A stretch of DNA of 64,000 nucleotides from Bog-756 sp963738545 (GCA_963738545.1 CAVTXA010000008.1:1-64000), one strand, 5' to 3'; numbered from the stretch's first letter, positions 1 through 8,646 are shown. Program-made: numbers and translations. Notes: generated from the sequence alone by a model not told the origin.

Positions 1-497
1 CTGCTCCGGGCTGTCTCGCACCTCACGCGGCGCACCATGGCGACGACTACCACGGCTCCGCAGAAGAGATCCTCAGGGCCGGCCCAAGGAGAGAAGGAGA
101 GACCCGGCATTTCGAAAGGAGGTCCTGCTGGCCTACGAATACCGGTGTGTGGTCTGCGGGTACGACGGTCACCTCATGCGCGAGACAGTGGGGATCGAAG
201 CCACCGCCGTTGGTGGGCCGCCGAAGGGCCAGACGAGGGTCAAATGCGCTCGCTCGCTGCTCACAACACCACAAGCTGCTGGACCGGGGCATCATCGGGA
301 TCAAGGCCGACTACACCATCAACGATTTTCAGCACCTCATCGGTTGCAGTCCGGCCGCGGACACGCTCGTTCTCGCGCATGCCAGCAGACCGCTGGTTGT
401 GCCCCAGGTCCGGCCAGCCTCAGCCGGATCCGAGTCACGTCCTGTGTACACAAAGGAGGTCTTCCGATTGGCTGAGCGGACTGCTGCGATCTCGTGA
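1..497 (+). pseudogene. Frameshifted ScoMcrA-like HNH endonuclease, 3' part
   Basis: The HNH fold is spread over three frames. Frame 2 (about 98-205) reads DPAFRKEVLLAYEYRCVVCG, the helix and first Cys pair typical of the HNH domain in ScoMcrA/SprMcrA-type nucleases that cut phosphorothioate-modified DNA. Frame 1 (about 205-240) continues HRRWWAAEGPDEG, matching the family's AAHVRWW...GPD segment. Frame 3 (about 240-497) gives NALARCSQHHKLLDRGIIGI, the distal HNH helix, then a C-terminal tail ending at 497. The N-terminal sulfur-binding part lies before the window. Seen: two frame changes inside the catalytic domain, so no active protein is expected. Family assignment rests on remembered motif order. 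Sequencing indels are an alternative explanation for the shifts. Confidence 0.72.
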
Positions 498-732
498 GAA
501 CGAATCGATTCCCAGCCGACTGGTCCTACCAAATAGTGTTTACCGTCCTCGGTGCCACGAACAGAGAACACCCGGGAATTGACCTCGGCTCGTTGGTTAG
601 TAAGGCCAGCTTGTTTTCCCTGTCAGCTAACTAAAGTCTTGGGCGGAAACTTTCATTACCCGTGGGGGCCGCCAAACGTAAGAGCGGCTGTTCGATTGCC
701 CACGACCGATAGGCGCCGTCGCCGAGTCACAT

Positions 733-744
733 GAAAGGAGGTAG
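733..744 (+). promoter_or_regulatory. Strong Shine-Dalgarno site
   Basis: GAAAGGAGGTAG precedes the ATG at 751 by a normal spacer. It fixes the start of the phosphoesterase reading frame, although that gene is broken downstream. Confidence 0.7.
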
Positions 745-750
745 ATCTCA

Positions 751-1360
751 ATGAAACCCTGGATCACCGCCGATCCCCACCTCGGCCGCGCCAACATCAT
801 CGCCTACTCGGGCGACCCTTTCGCGACGCCGACGAGATGGACGATTCCATCGTGGAGCGTTGGAACGAGGTCATTGCCCCTACCGACCGTGTCCTCGTGC
901 TCGGTGACGTCGCCATGGGAAAGATCGACCGTACATTGGGTGCCGCATCTCAGCTACGCGGCTACAAGGCGCTGCTCGCCGGGAACCACGACCGGTGCAC
1001 AGCGCTCCACGGTCGCAAGGCCGTCGGATGGGACGAGCGCTACCGCCGAGACGGTGGTTTCGCCGAGATTCATCAGGGAGCGAGCGCATCGACCTCGATG
1101 CCGAACACCGAAAGGTTCTGGCCTGCCACTTCCCCTACAGGGGGGACTCAACCGACGTCCTGCGGTACGCGGCGGAGCGACCAGTAGACACCGGTGAATG
1201 GTTGGTCCACGGGCACGTCCACGAAAGTCGGCTGCAGTCGGGCAGGCAGATCAACGTCGGCGTTGATGCTTGGGGCGGGCGCATTGCCAATGCCGACGAA
1301 GTCGTGGCATTGATTGAGACCGGTCCGAGGGACCTTCCACGGATCGAGTGGTCTGACTGA
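751..1360 (+). pseudogene. Frameshifted calcineurin-like metallophosphoesterase
   Basis: Three frames join into one metallophosphoesterase of about 200 residues. Frame 1 from the ATG at 751 reads MKPWITADPHLGRANIIAYS, carrying the D-x-H metal motif. Near 820 (a C/T homopolymer, CCCTTTCGCG) the frame changes to DADEMDD...VLGDVAMGK...LLAGNHDR, carrying GDV and GNHD. Near 1078 (CAGGGAGC) it changes again to LDAEHRKVLACHFPYRG...WLVHGHVHE, carrying the last His ligands (GHVH). All metal motifs are present in order, so the ancestral protein was complete; each shift is a single-base event next to a short homopolymer. Either a recent pseudogene or an assembly artefact from indel-prone reads. Confidence 0.82.
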
Positions 1361-1466
1361 GCTGAGCGGCAATGTGCCTCAGGGTAAGTACGGCCGATGG
1401 CCTGGTTCTTAACAGTGGGGTCGGGAGGACAGGGGTCTTGGGTGACCTTCATGGTAATCTTCCTTC

Positions 1467-2402
1467 GTGCCCGCACGAACAACGAATAGTCCTGCTGAAG
1501 AGGCCGTCCTGTCGCTGGATTCTCTCGCCGTGCCGGCCAAGGCACTGGCCCCGAACGTCCTCGAGGTTGGTGGACATGAGATCCCCGTCGAGACCCGGCG
1601 AAGCATCAGCCGCACTGAGGCCGAAGGACTGTCTCGCCAACTGGCTGGCGGCTTCATAGTGGCGGACCGGATCTCCACGGAGGCCCGGCGGGTGCTGACA
1701 GAGGGCCGGGTGGCCTGGCTTGATCGCCGAGGTCACCTGCAGTTGCGCGGTACGGCCCTTTTCATCGACGCTGACGTGCCCCCGCTGATCGGGCCCGAGC
1801 CGACCCGGGTTGCCGATCCCTTCGTCCCGACGGGTCTGGATGTCGGAATGGCCCTGCTCCTCGAACCCGAGAATGGCCATCGCACCACCGAGGTGGCAAC
1901 ACTGATCGGACGTTCACCGGGACGGGTGTCAGAGATCCTGGCTGCCTTGCGTGACCGGGGACTCGTCGATCGCACCGGTCGGCCGTCGATTCCCGATCTG
2001 TTTAACGAGATGGCCGATGCCTGGACTCCGGCATGGCGGCCGCTGGGCAGCCTTCCCGAGTCCGACTCCGACCTCTACCGGCTCTCGGGAACCCTGGGGG
2101 CCGTATGGCATCAGGCTCCGGTTGTGGCCACGGCGGACTGGCCGGCCGAGCTCTACGTGGAGAGCCAGAGCGAGCTACGAAGCGTGCTCCGCTCCCACGG
2201 TGTGTCCCCTGGTACACCGTCGGCTGGACGGGTGGCGGTGTGCCCGTCCCGGTACGGGTGGTCGGTACCGGCACAGCTCCCGGACCAGGACTTCCCGGTG
2301 GCCAATCACATCGTGGTCGCACTGGACCTGGCCCAGGATCGCGGTCGGGGACGGGAGATCCTCGAGGGATGGAATCCGGAAGGCCACGTTCGTGTCTGGT
2401 GA
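1467..2402 (+). CDS. AbiEi-like antitoxin / wHTH regulator
   Basis: A 311-residue protein with a winged-helix segment at about residues 126-175 (LLEPENGHRTTEVATLIGRS followed by a recognition helix and RTGRPS wing) inside a longer protein without membrane segments. The next gene overlaps its stop and encodes a nucleotidyltransferase of the AbiEii type, which is the usual layout of AbiE type IV toxin-antitoxin or abortive-infection pairs, where the wHTH protein is antitoxin and autorepressor. The start is a GTG with a weak ribosome site. Role inferred mainly from partner and fold; a plain transcriptional regulator is the alternative. Confidence 0.6.
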   Translation: MPARTTNSPAEEAVLSLDSLAVPAKALAPNVLEVGGHEIPVETRRSISRTEAEGLSRQLAGGFIVADRISTEARRVLTEGRVAWLDRRGHLQLRGTALFIDADVPPLIGPEPTRVADPFVPTGLDVGMALLLEPENGHRTTEVATLIGRSPGRVSEILAALRDRGLVDRTGRPSIPDLFNEMADAWTPAWRPLGSLPESDSDLYRLSGTLGAVWHQAPVVATADWPAELYVESQSELRSVLRSHGVSPGTPSAGRVAVCPSRYGWSVPAQLPDQDFPVANHIVVALDLAQDRGRGREILEGWNPEGHVRVW

Positions 2403-3168
2403 GATCCTCCTTCTCGATGGGCCGGGCGGGTCGGCGTCGCGTCTGGTCAGTGCCTTGCACACACTCACCGAGGAGGTGCCATCGTCCGAGTTCGCACTCA
2501 TTGGTGGTCTGGCCGTCATGACCAGACTCGGTCGGGTCCACCGTGTCACTGATGACCTCGACGCAGCCGCAGAAAGCATTGATGGCGGCCCGTCCCGGCT
2601 GTCGGTACTGGTGGGAGGCGGCGAGAGCGGGAGGCCGCGCCATCAAGTTGGAGGTGTCAAGGTCGACTGCATCGATGTCGGGTCCACTCCGGCAGTCGAC
2701 CTTGATCCGGGTGAGCTTCCGGAAGAGCAATTCGACCGGGCCTTCGTCCTGGCTCATCGATGGGCCCTCGACTCGGCCACACCGGCCTCGTTGACCGTGG
2801 TCTCAGGGGAGCGGGTTCCGTTGGCCACCGTGTCCTGCCGGGTGGCCACCCCTGCTGCCCTCGTGGCCATGAAGCTCCAGTCGGCACCCCGTCGACGGGC
2901 CGAGCGGGCCCACAAGGGGCCCAACGACTATGGGGACCTGTACGCACTGTTCACCCAGCCGGAGTCTCTGGCCGGGATCGCCGCTGAGCTGCCGGGTGCT
3001 CCCCATGGTCTCGACCAGTGGTGCGCGCAACGCATCGAACTCGAATTCGTCACGGGTGCTGCCCGGACCGCCCGGGCGATCCGACAGACCATGCTCGCTG
3101 ACCCTCCGACTCCCGCGGACATCGAGTCGACCGGTCGCTCGGTGCTGAACCGGATCGAACGAAGGTAG
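2392..3168 (+). CDS. AbiEii-like nucleotidyltransferase (toxin candidate)
   Basis: A GTG at 2392, 11 bases before the end of the previous gene, gives 258 residues and suggests translational coupling. Residues 36-57 hold the nucleotidyltransferase core: ALIGGLAVMTRLGR, then RVTDDLD, equivalent to the GG-x-A ... R-x-T-x-D-[IL]-D motif of AbiEii/DUF1814-type enzymes. In AbiE pairs the enzyme transfers nucleotides to a cellular RNA or protein target and stops growth. A later region, residues about 150-170 (VATPAALVAMKLQS), matches the helix that follows in this family and is often seen before an ARR-rich segment, as here (RRRAERAHKGPNDYGDLYAL). Cytosolic. Alternative: a housekeeping nucleotidyltransferase not acting as a toxin. 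Confidence 0.68.
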   Translation: MSGEILLLDGPGGSASRLVSALHTLTEEVPSSEFALIGGLAVMTRLGRVHRVTDDLDAAAESIDGGPSRLSVLVGGGESGRPRHQVGGVKVDCIDVGSTPAVDLDPGELPEEQFDRAFVLAHRWALDSATPASLTVVSGERVPLATVSCRVATPAALVAMKLQSAPRRRAERAHKGPNDYGDLYALFTQPESLAGIAAELPGAPHGLDQWCAQRIELEFVTGAARTARAIRQTMLADPPTPADIESTGRSVLNRIERR

Positions 3169-3218
3169 AATTTTACGGAGTTGGGAAGGGAATCTCCGGA
3201 GGGGAATTGAGCGATTTC

Positions 3219-3491
3219 AAACCTTCTGATCAAACCTTCTGACTCTGTCTTTCAAGGGGTGAAACAGTGGTCAAAACCTTCTGATTCGCATGCCTGCAAG
3301 GAACGAAAATAACCAACAAAAAAGCCAACAATTGGGTCCCAGGGCGTAGCATTGAGTCCCAGCCCGTTTCGCGTTGCGAAAATCACACCCCGTCTGACCT
3401 GCATATTTGCGACCATTTGGGACTTGGCGGGACCCCCTGAAACGACCCAAGGGCGCGCTACGGATCAGAAGGTTGCAGGTTCAGAAGGGTT
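3219..3491. repeat. Cluster of AAACCTTCTGAT direct and inverted repeats
   Basis: Direct copies of AAACCTTCTGA(T) lie at 3219-3230, 3232-3242 and 3274-3285; inverted copies lie at 3464-3474 (ATCAGAAGGTT) and about 3480-3491 (TTCAGAAGGGTT). Three copies on the left face two on the right, bracketing about 180 bases of AT-rich sequence. The layout resembles binding sites bracketing a small element or the ends of a decayed mobile element; no transposase is seen between them. Confidence 0.6.
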
Positions 3492-3589
3492 CTGATGACA
3501 ACAGGTGTTTACACACCCGTCAGTTTGAGCGCCCACGTTGGCGAATCCGGTGCTTCGCCGTTTTGACTCTCACAGGTCCAAGAACCGTC

Positions 3590-3608
3590 CTCAGCTCATG
3601 CAGCTGAG
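3590..3608. repeat. Inverted repeat CTCAGC-N7-GCTGAG, copy 1
   Basis: CTCAGC TCATGCA GCTGAG; the arms extend to a perfect 8-bp CCTCAGCT/AGCTGAGG palindrome (3589-3609). Lies between two convergent genes. Confidence 0.75.
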
Positions 3609-3891
3609 GCAGATAGCTCTGCCACGTCGCCCTGAGCACCGGAGATCGGAGTCTAGGTTCGAGAGTGTTGCCTACCCTACGGTACTGGCACATATGGGTG
3701 TGTTGAAAAGGTCAGTGTCGCACGATCTTTTTGGCCTTCTCTGCGGGTACAGGATTCGTACGGGACCAGCTGACGATCGAGCTCGGTCGATCGCGTCCTC
3801 TAGGTAGGCCAAAGCAACGGTTTCGCCGATCATCGGCGTCGGATCCAGCCTCGTGTACCAGTCCGCAACGGCTGGACCTCCAGGCCAGCTC

Positions 3892-4680
3892 TCACTGCGG
3901 GACGTTTGGTCCCATCGACGCTGGCTTCAGTTGCAGGCCCTTGCTGGCTTGGGTCATGAGTTCGACCGCCTGGCGACGTGGCACCGGACCGAAGGGAGAA
4001 GGCCCAGCAGGGAAAGTCGGGCCATTCGCGAGATTGTCGAGCATGTCCTGAGCGACGTCGTCAGGGTCAGCCATACCTTCGATCTCGCGGCCGCCCATCA
4101 ATCGTCGCAGTGCAGGCGTGTCGGTCATGCCGAGGATCATGGCCAGGACGTCGACACCCAGAGGTCCGAGTTCGGCCCACAGCGATTCAGCGAGCAGCAT
4201 GTCGAAGGCCTTGGTCGCTCCGTAGGTGGCTAATCCAGATCCCCCCGCCCACGCGGCACCTGAAGTAACCAGTGCGATGCCCCCGTGACCCCGATCCACC
4301 AACCGGCCTCCGAAGTGGTGGCAGGCATTGATGACCGTCGTGCAGTTCCGGGTCACCATCTGCTGCCACGCCTCGACGGGCGTGTCGAGAAATCGGGATG
4401 CATAGGGGTCGGCACCTGCGTTATACACGAGCAAGCCGACGTCGAGGTCGGCAGTCTCGTCCGCGAGGTGGGTGATGGCGTCAGGTTCACTGAGATCGGC
4501 TACCACGGTCCTCGTCTCACTGGAAATGCCAGCGGCAACGTCGTCGAGAGGACCCTGACGGCGGGACACTAAGACAACGTTGACGCCCCGTTCACTTAGT
4601 AGGCGGGCAACCGATGCCCCAACCCCTTCTGATGCTCCAGCGATAACCGCCCAAGGTCCGTACCGGATAGAAAAGTCCAT
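3892..4680 (-). CDS. SDR-family oxidoreductase
   Basis: A 262-residue short-chain dehydrogenase/reductase that reduces or oxidises a carbonyl/alcohol with NAD(P). The cofactor motif is GASEGVG at about residues 15-21, a variant of TGxxxGxG. NAG-type motif is YNAGAD; the active site is S (VTSGAAWAG) followed by YGATK. Length is normal for the classical type. R-R after the second strand (LVSRRQG) hints at NADPH preference. It stands alone, convergent with the gap at 3169-3891. Substrate unknown. Confidence 0.88.
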   Translation of the reverse strand: MDFSIRYGPWAVIAGASEGVGASVARLLSERGVNVVLVSRRQGPLDDVAAGISSETRTVVADLSEPDAITHLADETADLDVGLLVYNAGADPYASRFLDTPVEAWQQMVTRNCTTVINACHHFGGRLVDRGHGGIALVTSGAAWAGGSGLATYGATKAFDMLLAESLWAELGPLGVDVLAMILGMTDTPALRRLMGGREIEGMADPDDVAQDMLDNLANGPTFPAGPSPFGPVPRRQAVELMTQASKGLQLKPASMGPNVPQ

Positions 4681-4788
4681 GGTTCAAGATGATACGACCG
4701 CATATCTGCACTGTCCTGCCCCGGAAGGCCGGATCGGTCGACGGATAGGTGCTCGCCTCTCGTGGGACGTCGCCCGAAATCAAATAGC

Positions 4789-5379
4789 TCACCCGGCACT
4801 CGGACGGTTGAAGAAGTAGATGATCAGCTCCGAAGTAACAGCAACGAGTAAATGGATGTCTGGGATGGTCAGGGACTCCCGGGGGATGACGATCTCGGTT
4901 TGGGACTTCCTGCGGTTCACCACGCGGTATTCCACCACGCGCCGGCCTCCTTCATCAATGGCAGTCATGACAGCGTGGGAAGGTTGACCGATCACCGGAA
5001 ACGAATACACAGTCCGACCGAGCGTAATTTTGGTGGCATCGGCCCTATTGAAGTGTTGTCCGCTCTTGCGAAGCAAGGGCGACCCAGTCGAGAGGTTGAT
5101 CAAGTCCCTGACCCGGTGTTCCGCTAAGACCTTCTTCCTCCCAACGCGCTGCCATCCATAGGTGCTGCCTTGGTAGGAGATGGTCTTTGGTTTAGGACCA
5201 ATGCCGTTGTGGACGGATGTCATCTCCACGTTTCGGGTGCTGAGGTTGATCCACTCCCATGAGTTCCATCCCGTCTTCAGGTGGAGGAGATGCTTACCGG
5301 GGAGGTCGGCGAATAGGTTCCAGTCCGCCTCTGCCTGAGCAGATGAGGCCAGTGATGCCTGACGCGCCGCCTTCCTCAT
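4789..5379 (-). CDS. Hypothetical protein, possibly LURP-one/tubby-like fold
   Basis: A 196-residue protein with no signal peptide. Residues about 80-190 run as alternating beta-like strands rich in K, R and aromatic residues and end in a strongly hydrophobic helix (IPDIHLLVAVTSELIIYFFN). Beta-barrel plus buried C-terminal hydrophobic helix is the layout of the LURP-one/scramblase-like family, but I see no diagnostic motif, so this is only a suggestion. Codon use looks coding and no better frame exists on the other strand. No operon partner. Confidence 0.5.
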   Translation of the reverse strand: MRKAARQASLASSAQAEADWNLFADLPGKHLLHLKTGWNSWEWINLSTRNVEMTSVHNGIGPKPKTISYQGSTYGWQRVGRKKVLAEHRVRDLINLSTGSPLLRKSGQHFNRADATKITLGRTVYSFPVIGQPSHAVMTAIDEGGRRVVEYRVVNRRKSQTEIVIPRESLTIPDIHLLVAVTSELIIYFFNRPSAG

Positions 5380-5646
5380 TGCCCGCCTTGATCCATCCTT
5401 CGGAAGGGCGAAGAATGCTCATCTCCAGGCAAACGTGAAGTTGTCACGCCGCATATTCTGTACGAGCCTCCGGCAATCCACGCGTACCTCAAACCGCCGG
5501 GGTATCGGCACTGGGTGATTGGGCCTTGGGATCTTCGATGTCAGATCTAAAGACTGAAGGCATGACCGCTCGGCCAGGGCTGCCGGAGGCAGCATCAAAT
5601 GCGTGAGCTGAGCCTGATAGGCCATATGGAGATACCAGCACCGAAA

Positions 5647-6108
5647 TCACCGGATACGGTGGTCGAGGGACGATTGTGGTGGTTCGGTCAGAGCTTCGAT
5701 GCATGACGAGAGTGCGCTTGCGAATCTCGACCGAGTCAGGTCGGAGAGCTTGCCGAGCATTCGCTCCTCGACTGTGTCGATTGCCTCTGCTGCCCCTTCC
5801 AACATTCCGCGACCACCCTCAGTCAGTTCGGCTTGGAGAACGCGTCTATGTTGCGGACTTGGGTGTCTCACCAGGAGCTGGCGGCTCTCGAGTTCCAGTA
5901 ACACGGCGTGCATGCTCTGTGGCGTGACGAACGCCCGCCGAGCAAGATCGGCGTTCGAGAGCCCGGGCACTTCCTCGAGAGCGGTGAGGACGGCAAACTG
6001 GGTCACCGTAAGCCCGAAAGGCCCGAGCGCATCGACCATCGCGTCGTGGAGGACGGTCTGCGCTCTCTTGATCAGGTAACCCGGCCTGGCTGTAGTGGCC
6101 TCGCTCAT
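5647..6108 (-). CDS. MarR-family regulator
   Basis: A 153-residue winged-helix regulator. The recognition region is SNADLARRAFVTPQSMHAVL, followed by the wing HPSPQHRRVLQAELTEGG, the standard MarR layout. ATG at 6108 with AGGGGAA seven bases upstream. Divergent from the VOC gene at 6198, with two inverted-repeat operators in the 89-bp gap, so it most likely represses both itself and the VOC gene until a ligand releases it. Confidence 0.93.
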   Translation of the reverse strand: MSEATTARPGYLIKRAQTVLHDAMVDALGPFGLTVTQFAVLTALEEVPGLSNADLARRAFVTPQSMHAVLLELESRQLLVRHPSPQHRRVLQAELTEGGRGMLEGAAEAIDTVEERMLGKLSDLTRSRFASALSSCIEALTEPPQSSLDHRIR

Positions 6109-6119
6109 CGTTCCCCTTA

Positions 6120-6163
6120 GTATCAGGAAGCCTGATATATTATCTCAGTACACCTGATACAGG
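6120..6163. promoter_or_regulatory. MarR operator pair in divergent promoter
   Basis: TATCAGG-AAG-CCTGATA (6121-6137) is a perfect inverted repeat; CCTG-ATA-CAGG (6153-6163) is a second one about 30 bases away. Both sit between divergent marR and VOC starts, where MarR dimers normally bind. The AT-rich stretch between (ATATTATC) could contain the -10 of either gene. Confidence 0.75.
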
Positions 6164-6197
6164 TTACTGGCACCCAACTCCCAGACAAGGACACACA

Positions 6198-6554
6198 ATG
6201 ACCGTACTTGGCCCTGACTTCATCGCTTTCCAGGTTCGCGACCTGGACGCTTCGGCAAGGTTCTCTATCAAGCACCTTGGCCTCGTGCGTGCTCCGGTGA
6301 GTCCCGACCACGCCGTGGTCTTCGGCACGGAGCCCATCTCATTCGCCATCCGAGAGCCGCTAGTCGATCTCGACGCTGTCGAGCACCTGGGGTGGGGCGT
6401 CGCCCTCTGGCTGAAAGCAGACGATCCGCAGAACCTGCATGACCAAATGGCCTTGGCTGGGGTGTCGATTCTGATCGAGCCTTTCGACGGACCTTTCGGT
6501 CGCACGTTCACCTTCACCGACCCTGACGGCTATGCGGTGACTGTCCACGGCTGA
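6198..6554 (+). CDS. VOC / glyoxalase-fold protein
   Basis: A 118-residue single VOC domain of two beta-alpha-beta-beta-beta modules: FIAFQVRDLDASARFSIKHLG opens module 1 and GVALWLKADDPQNLHDQM opens module 2; the end FTFTDPDGYAVTVHG is the typical last strand. Such proteins include glyoxalases, dioxygenases and bleomycin-type resistance proteins. The usual metal His at the first strand is replaced (FIAFQV), so binding or sequestration is as likely as catalysis. Divergent from the MarR gene, which probably controls it. Confidence 0.85.
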   Translation: MTVLGPDFIAFQVRDLDASARFSIKHLGLVRAPVSPDHAVVFGTEPISFAIREPLVDLDAVEHLGWGVALWLKADDPQNLHDQMALAGVSILIEPFDGPFGRTFTFTDPDGYAVTVHG

Positions 6555-6627
6555 CGCCCTTGCCGCTGCCAGCGTCGCGCTCTCAAACGGCCAAGTTTGC
6601 CCTTCCGAAAGCTTTCGAACCACTGAG

Positions 6628-6646
6628 CTCAGCCTTAGAGCCTGAG
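6628..6646. repeat. Inverted repeat CTCAGC-N7-GCTGAG, copy 2 (one mismatch)
   Basis: CTCAGC CTTAGAG CCTGAG, one change in the right arm. Lies between the convergent 3' ends of the VOC gene and the next gene. Confidence 0.6.
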
Positions 6647-6677
6647 GAGGGACGCAAGCGTCAGCCCGACGATCGCT

Positions 6678-7799
6678 CTAGACCTTCTTCGTAATCTCGA
6701 CTGGGACATATTCCGGGTCTGATTCGTCACGAATAGATAGCCGCCACCGGCAACAGACGTGATCCTTGCTGACCCGGGGCGGGATCGCCAGGATCTCAAC
6801 TTTCATGTTCGGGTTGTACATCTTGGCTGTCTCGATGATCGAAGCGGGACAGGTCACGTGAGCGGACTTCTCCGCGATATCGGGGCGGCCCATTGATTCC
6901 CACTGGTCGACCTGAATGCATTTGTTGAACGTCATGATGCCGACGTCTGGTTCCGGCATCTCGAATGTCAGATCGAAGGCCTTGCCGGGGAAGGACGAGG
7001 CGTCAATCTGGATGTCTTTCATGAACGCCTCGACCGTCCCGTCTCCGACCTTCATCCATCTCGCCTTGAGGTCTCGGACCGCCGGCAGAACCGTTTCACT
7101 CCAAAGTCCCCACTGGATGTCGAACATGGCATCGAGCCCGTAGCGCATCACGATGTCCCCGGCCCACCCCTCAATGGCGGTGAGCAGGTATTCGTGGCTG
7201 CCCAACGCCCATTTGACGAGCTGCTCCTTGGATGAGGTGGTGTCCGTCATCTCGGCCCTGAACGGGTTGATGGTCACGACGCCACCTTCCTCCGTCCGAA
7301 CTGCAACCTCGGCGGCTACCTCTGCGACCAACGCTGCCGCTGTGTCGACCGGGATGTCCATCCACTCCTCGAGCATGTGGGGTAGTTGCGGCAGGACGAT
7401 GGTGTTCCATGCCTCCGTTTGGATCTCCGCCATACATGCCTGGCCGTAGCGATTGGCCACCTCGTCAGCCCACGCCTCTACGCACACTCGGTAGTACTCG
7501 TCACTCATAGAAATCATGTTGACGAGCGCCTCGTTCGAGAAGTCCGAGAAGCGAAGGTCGGGCCGGAACGGTCCGCTGTAGTCGGGCAGTTCAGCGCTGG
7601 CATCGAGTCTGATCTGTGCCCGCGTGTCGGGGCCAGTCGGCTTGTGCATCCCGGGCGGATCGACCACCGGGAACTTCTTGAAGTTGTGGAGATCGACCGG
7701 AATGTCTAACGGACTCGCCTGCTCGTGCTCCTCGTAGTCCGCACCGACCTTCCGGACGTCTAGAACCTTCTGGATGGTTTCGTCGGGCTCAGTCATCAC
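6678..7799 (-). CDS. DUF6125-like protein with internal duplication
   Basis: A 373-residue cytosolic protein. Two tandem segments are clearly related: about residues 99-146 (EYYRVCVEAWADEVANRYG...NTIVLPQLPHMLEEWM) and about 200-247 (EYLLTAIEGWAGDIVMRYG...SETVLPAVRDLKARWM). The C-terminal third has Cys clusters (FNKCIQVDQWE, HVTCPASI, DHVCCRWRLS) that could bind a metal. This resembles DUF6125/ATC-hydrolase-like proteins, from memory of the W...YG...W pattern. Divergent from a TetR gene at 7928, which probably controls it. Function unknown. Confidence 0.72.
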   Translation of the reverse strand: MMTEPDETIQKVLDVRKVGADYEEHEQASPLDIPVDLHNFKKFPVVDPPGMHKPTGPDTRAQIRLDASAELPDYSGPFRPDLRFSDFSNEALVNMISMSDEYYRVCVEAWADEVANRYGQACMAEIQTEAWNTIVLPQLPHMLEEWMDIPVDTAAALVAEVAAEVAVRTEEGGVVTINPFRAEMTDTTSSKEQLVKWALGSHEYLLTAIEGWAGDIVMRYGLDAMFDIQWGLWSETVLPAVRDLKARWMKVGDGTVEAFMKDIQIDASSFPGKAFDLTFEMPEPDVGIMTFNKCIQVDQWESMGRPDIAEKSAHVTCPASIIETAKMYNPNMKVEILAIPPRVSKDHVCCRWRLSIRDESDPEYVPVEITKKV

Positions 7800-7875
7800 G
7801 GATCTCCTCGGCGGGGCTAGATCTTCGAGGCCGGTGTGCCGACGGCAGGGCCGCGAAGTCGGGTTGGCTGATCTA

Positions 7876-7899
7876 CGGCAGACTAGCCGTTCGACTAGG
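7876..7899. promoter_or_regulatory. Possible TetR operator in divergent gap
   Basis: The 128-bp gap between divergent starts contains CGGC-AGACTA-GCCG (7876-7889) and a repeated GACTAG (7881 and 7892, 11 bp apart). Placement suits autoregulation by the TetR protein; the symmetry is modest. Confidence 0.35.
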
Positions 7900-7927
7900 C
7901 GGCACTCAAGCTCTGTAGGCTGGCCTT

Positions 7928-8509
7928 ATGGACCAGGGTGCCAAGCAAATCACCACTCGTGATCCAGACGTGTCGGCCCTGAGTGCAGCTCAATCCCGCA
8001 TCGTTGCGGCGTCTCTCGAACTATTCGCTCAGCGAGGGGTGGGCGGTACATCCCTCCAGATGATTGCCGACGCCATCGGAGTGACCAAGGCAGCCATCTA
8101 CTTCCAATTCAGGACGAAAGACGACATCGTGTTGGCCGCCGCAGAGGACGAGTTGGCTCGGCTTGAAGCCGTCATCGATGTCGCGGAGGCAGAACCATCC
8201 CCTGCGCACCGACAGGAGGTACTTCTCACACGCATCGTTGATCTGTCCGTCGATCGCCGTCGGACGGTGAGTGTGATACTCAGCGACCCAGTTGTGCTTC
8301 GTTTCTTCACGAACCATGTCCGCTATCGAGCAGTGGTAGACCGGCTCACGGCCTTACTAATCGGGCCCGGGACCGGTGCTGAAGGTCACCTTCAGACGGC
8401 GATGTTCATGGCGGCAATCAGCGGGGCCGTGATGCATCCAATGGTCACCGACTTTGACGACGACACCCTACGAACGCAGCTGCTGCAATTGGTGCGTCGT
8501 TTCCGCTAG
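7928..8509 (+). CDS. TetR-family regulator
   Basis: A 193-residue regulator. N-terminal helices 1-3 read RIVAASLELFAQRGVGGTSL then MIADAIGVTKAAIYFQFRTK, the standard TetR HTH (residues about 20-65); the rest is a helical ligand domain without recognisable specificity. Start ATG at 7928. Divergent from the DUF6125-like gene, its most likely target. Confidence 0.93.
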   Translation: MDQGAKQITTRDPDVSALSAAQSRIVAASLELFAQRGVGGTSLQMIADAIGVTKAAIYFQFRTKDDIVLAAAEDELARLEAVIDVAEAEPSPAHRQEVLLTRIVDLSVDRRRTVSVILSDPVVLRFFTNHVRYRAVVDRLTALLIGPGTGAEGHLQTAMFMAAISGAVMHPMVTDFDDDTLRTQLLQLVRRFR

Positions 8510-8646
8510 CTCCGATTTCATCAGCGAGACTGGGAAGGGTCTGACCATTCAGTGAGACAAAACGGTGACAGAGGGCTTCCCAGCACCCAGTCGATCGGGT
8601 ATCTCGAGTCGCCGCGTATGAGCAGGTCGTGTTGAGGGTTCTCGAA

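Larger units (their letters stand above)
3169..3891. other. Non-coding gap with two repeat types
   Basis: No convincing gene in this stretch between two convergent genes. It is more AT-rich than its surroundings and holds the AAACCTTCTGAT repeat cluster, two similar TTGRGTCCCAG-like words near 3331-3364, and one CTCAGC-N7-GCTGAG inverted repeat. Confidence 0.6.

Noticed and set aside
3590..3608. Inverted repeat as a transcription terminator
   Set aside because: Stem of 8 bp but no T-run follows, and the same element also lies in divergent gaps.
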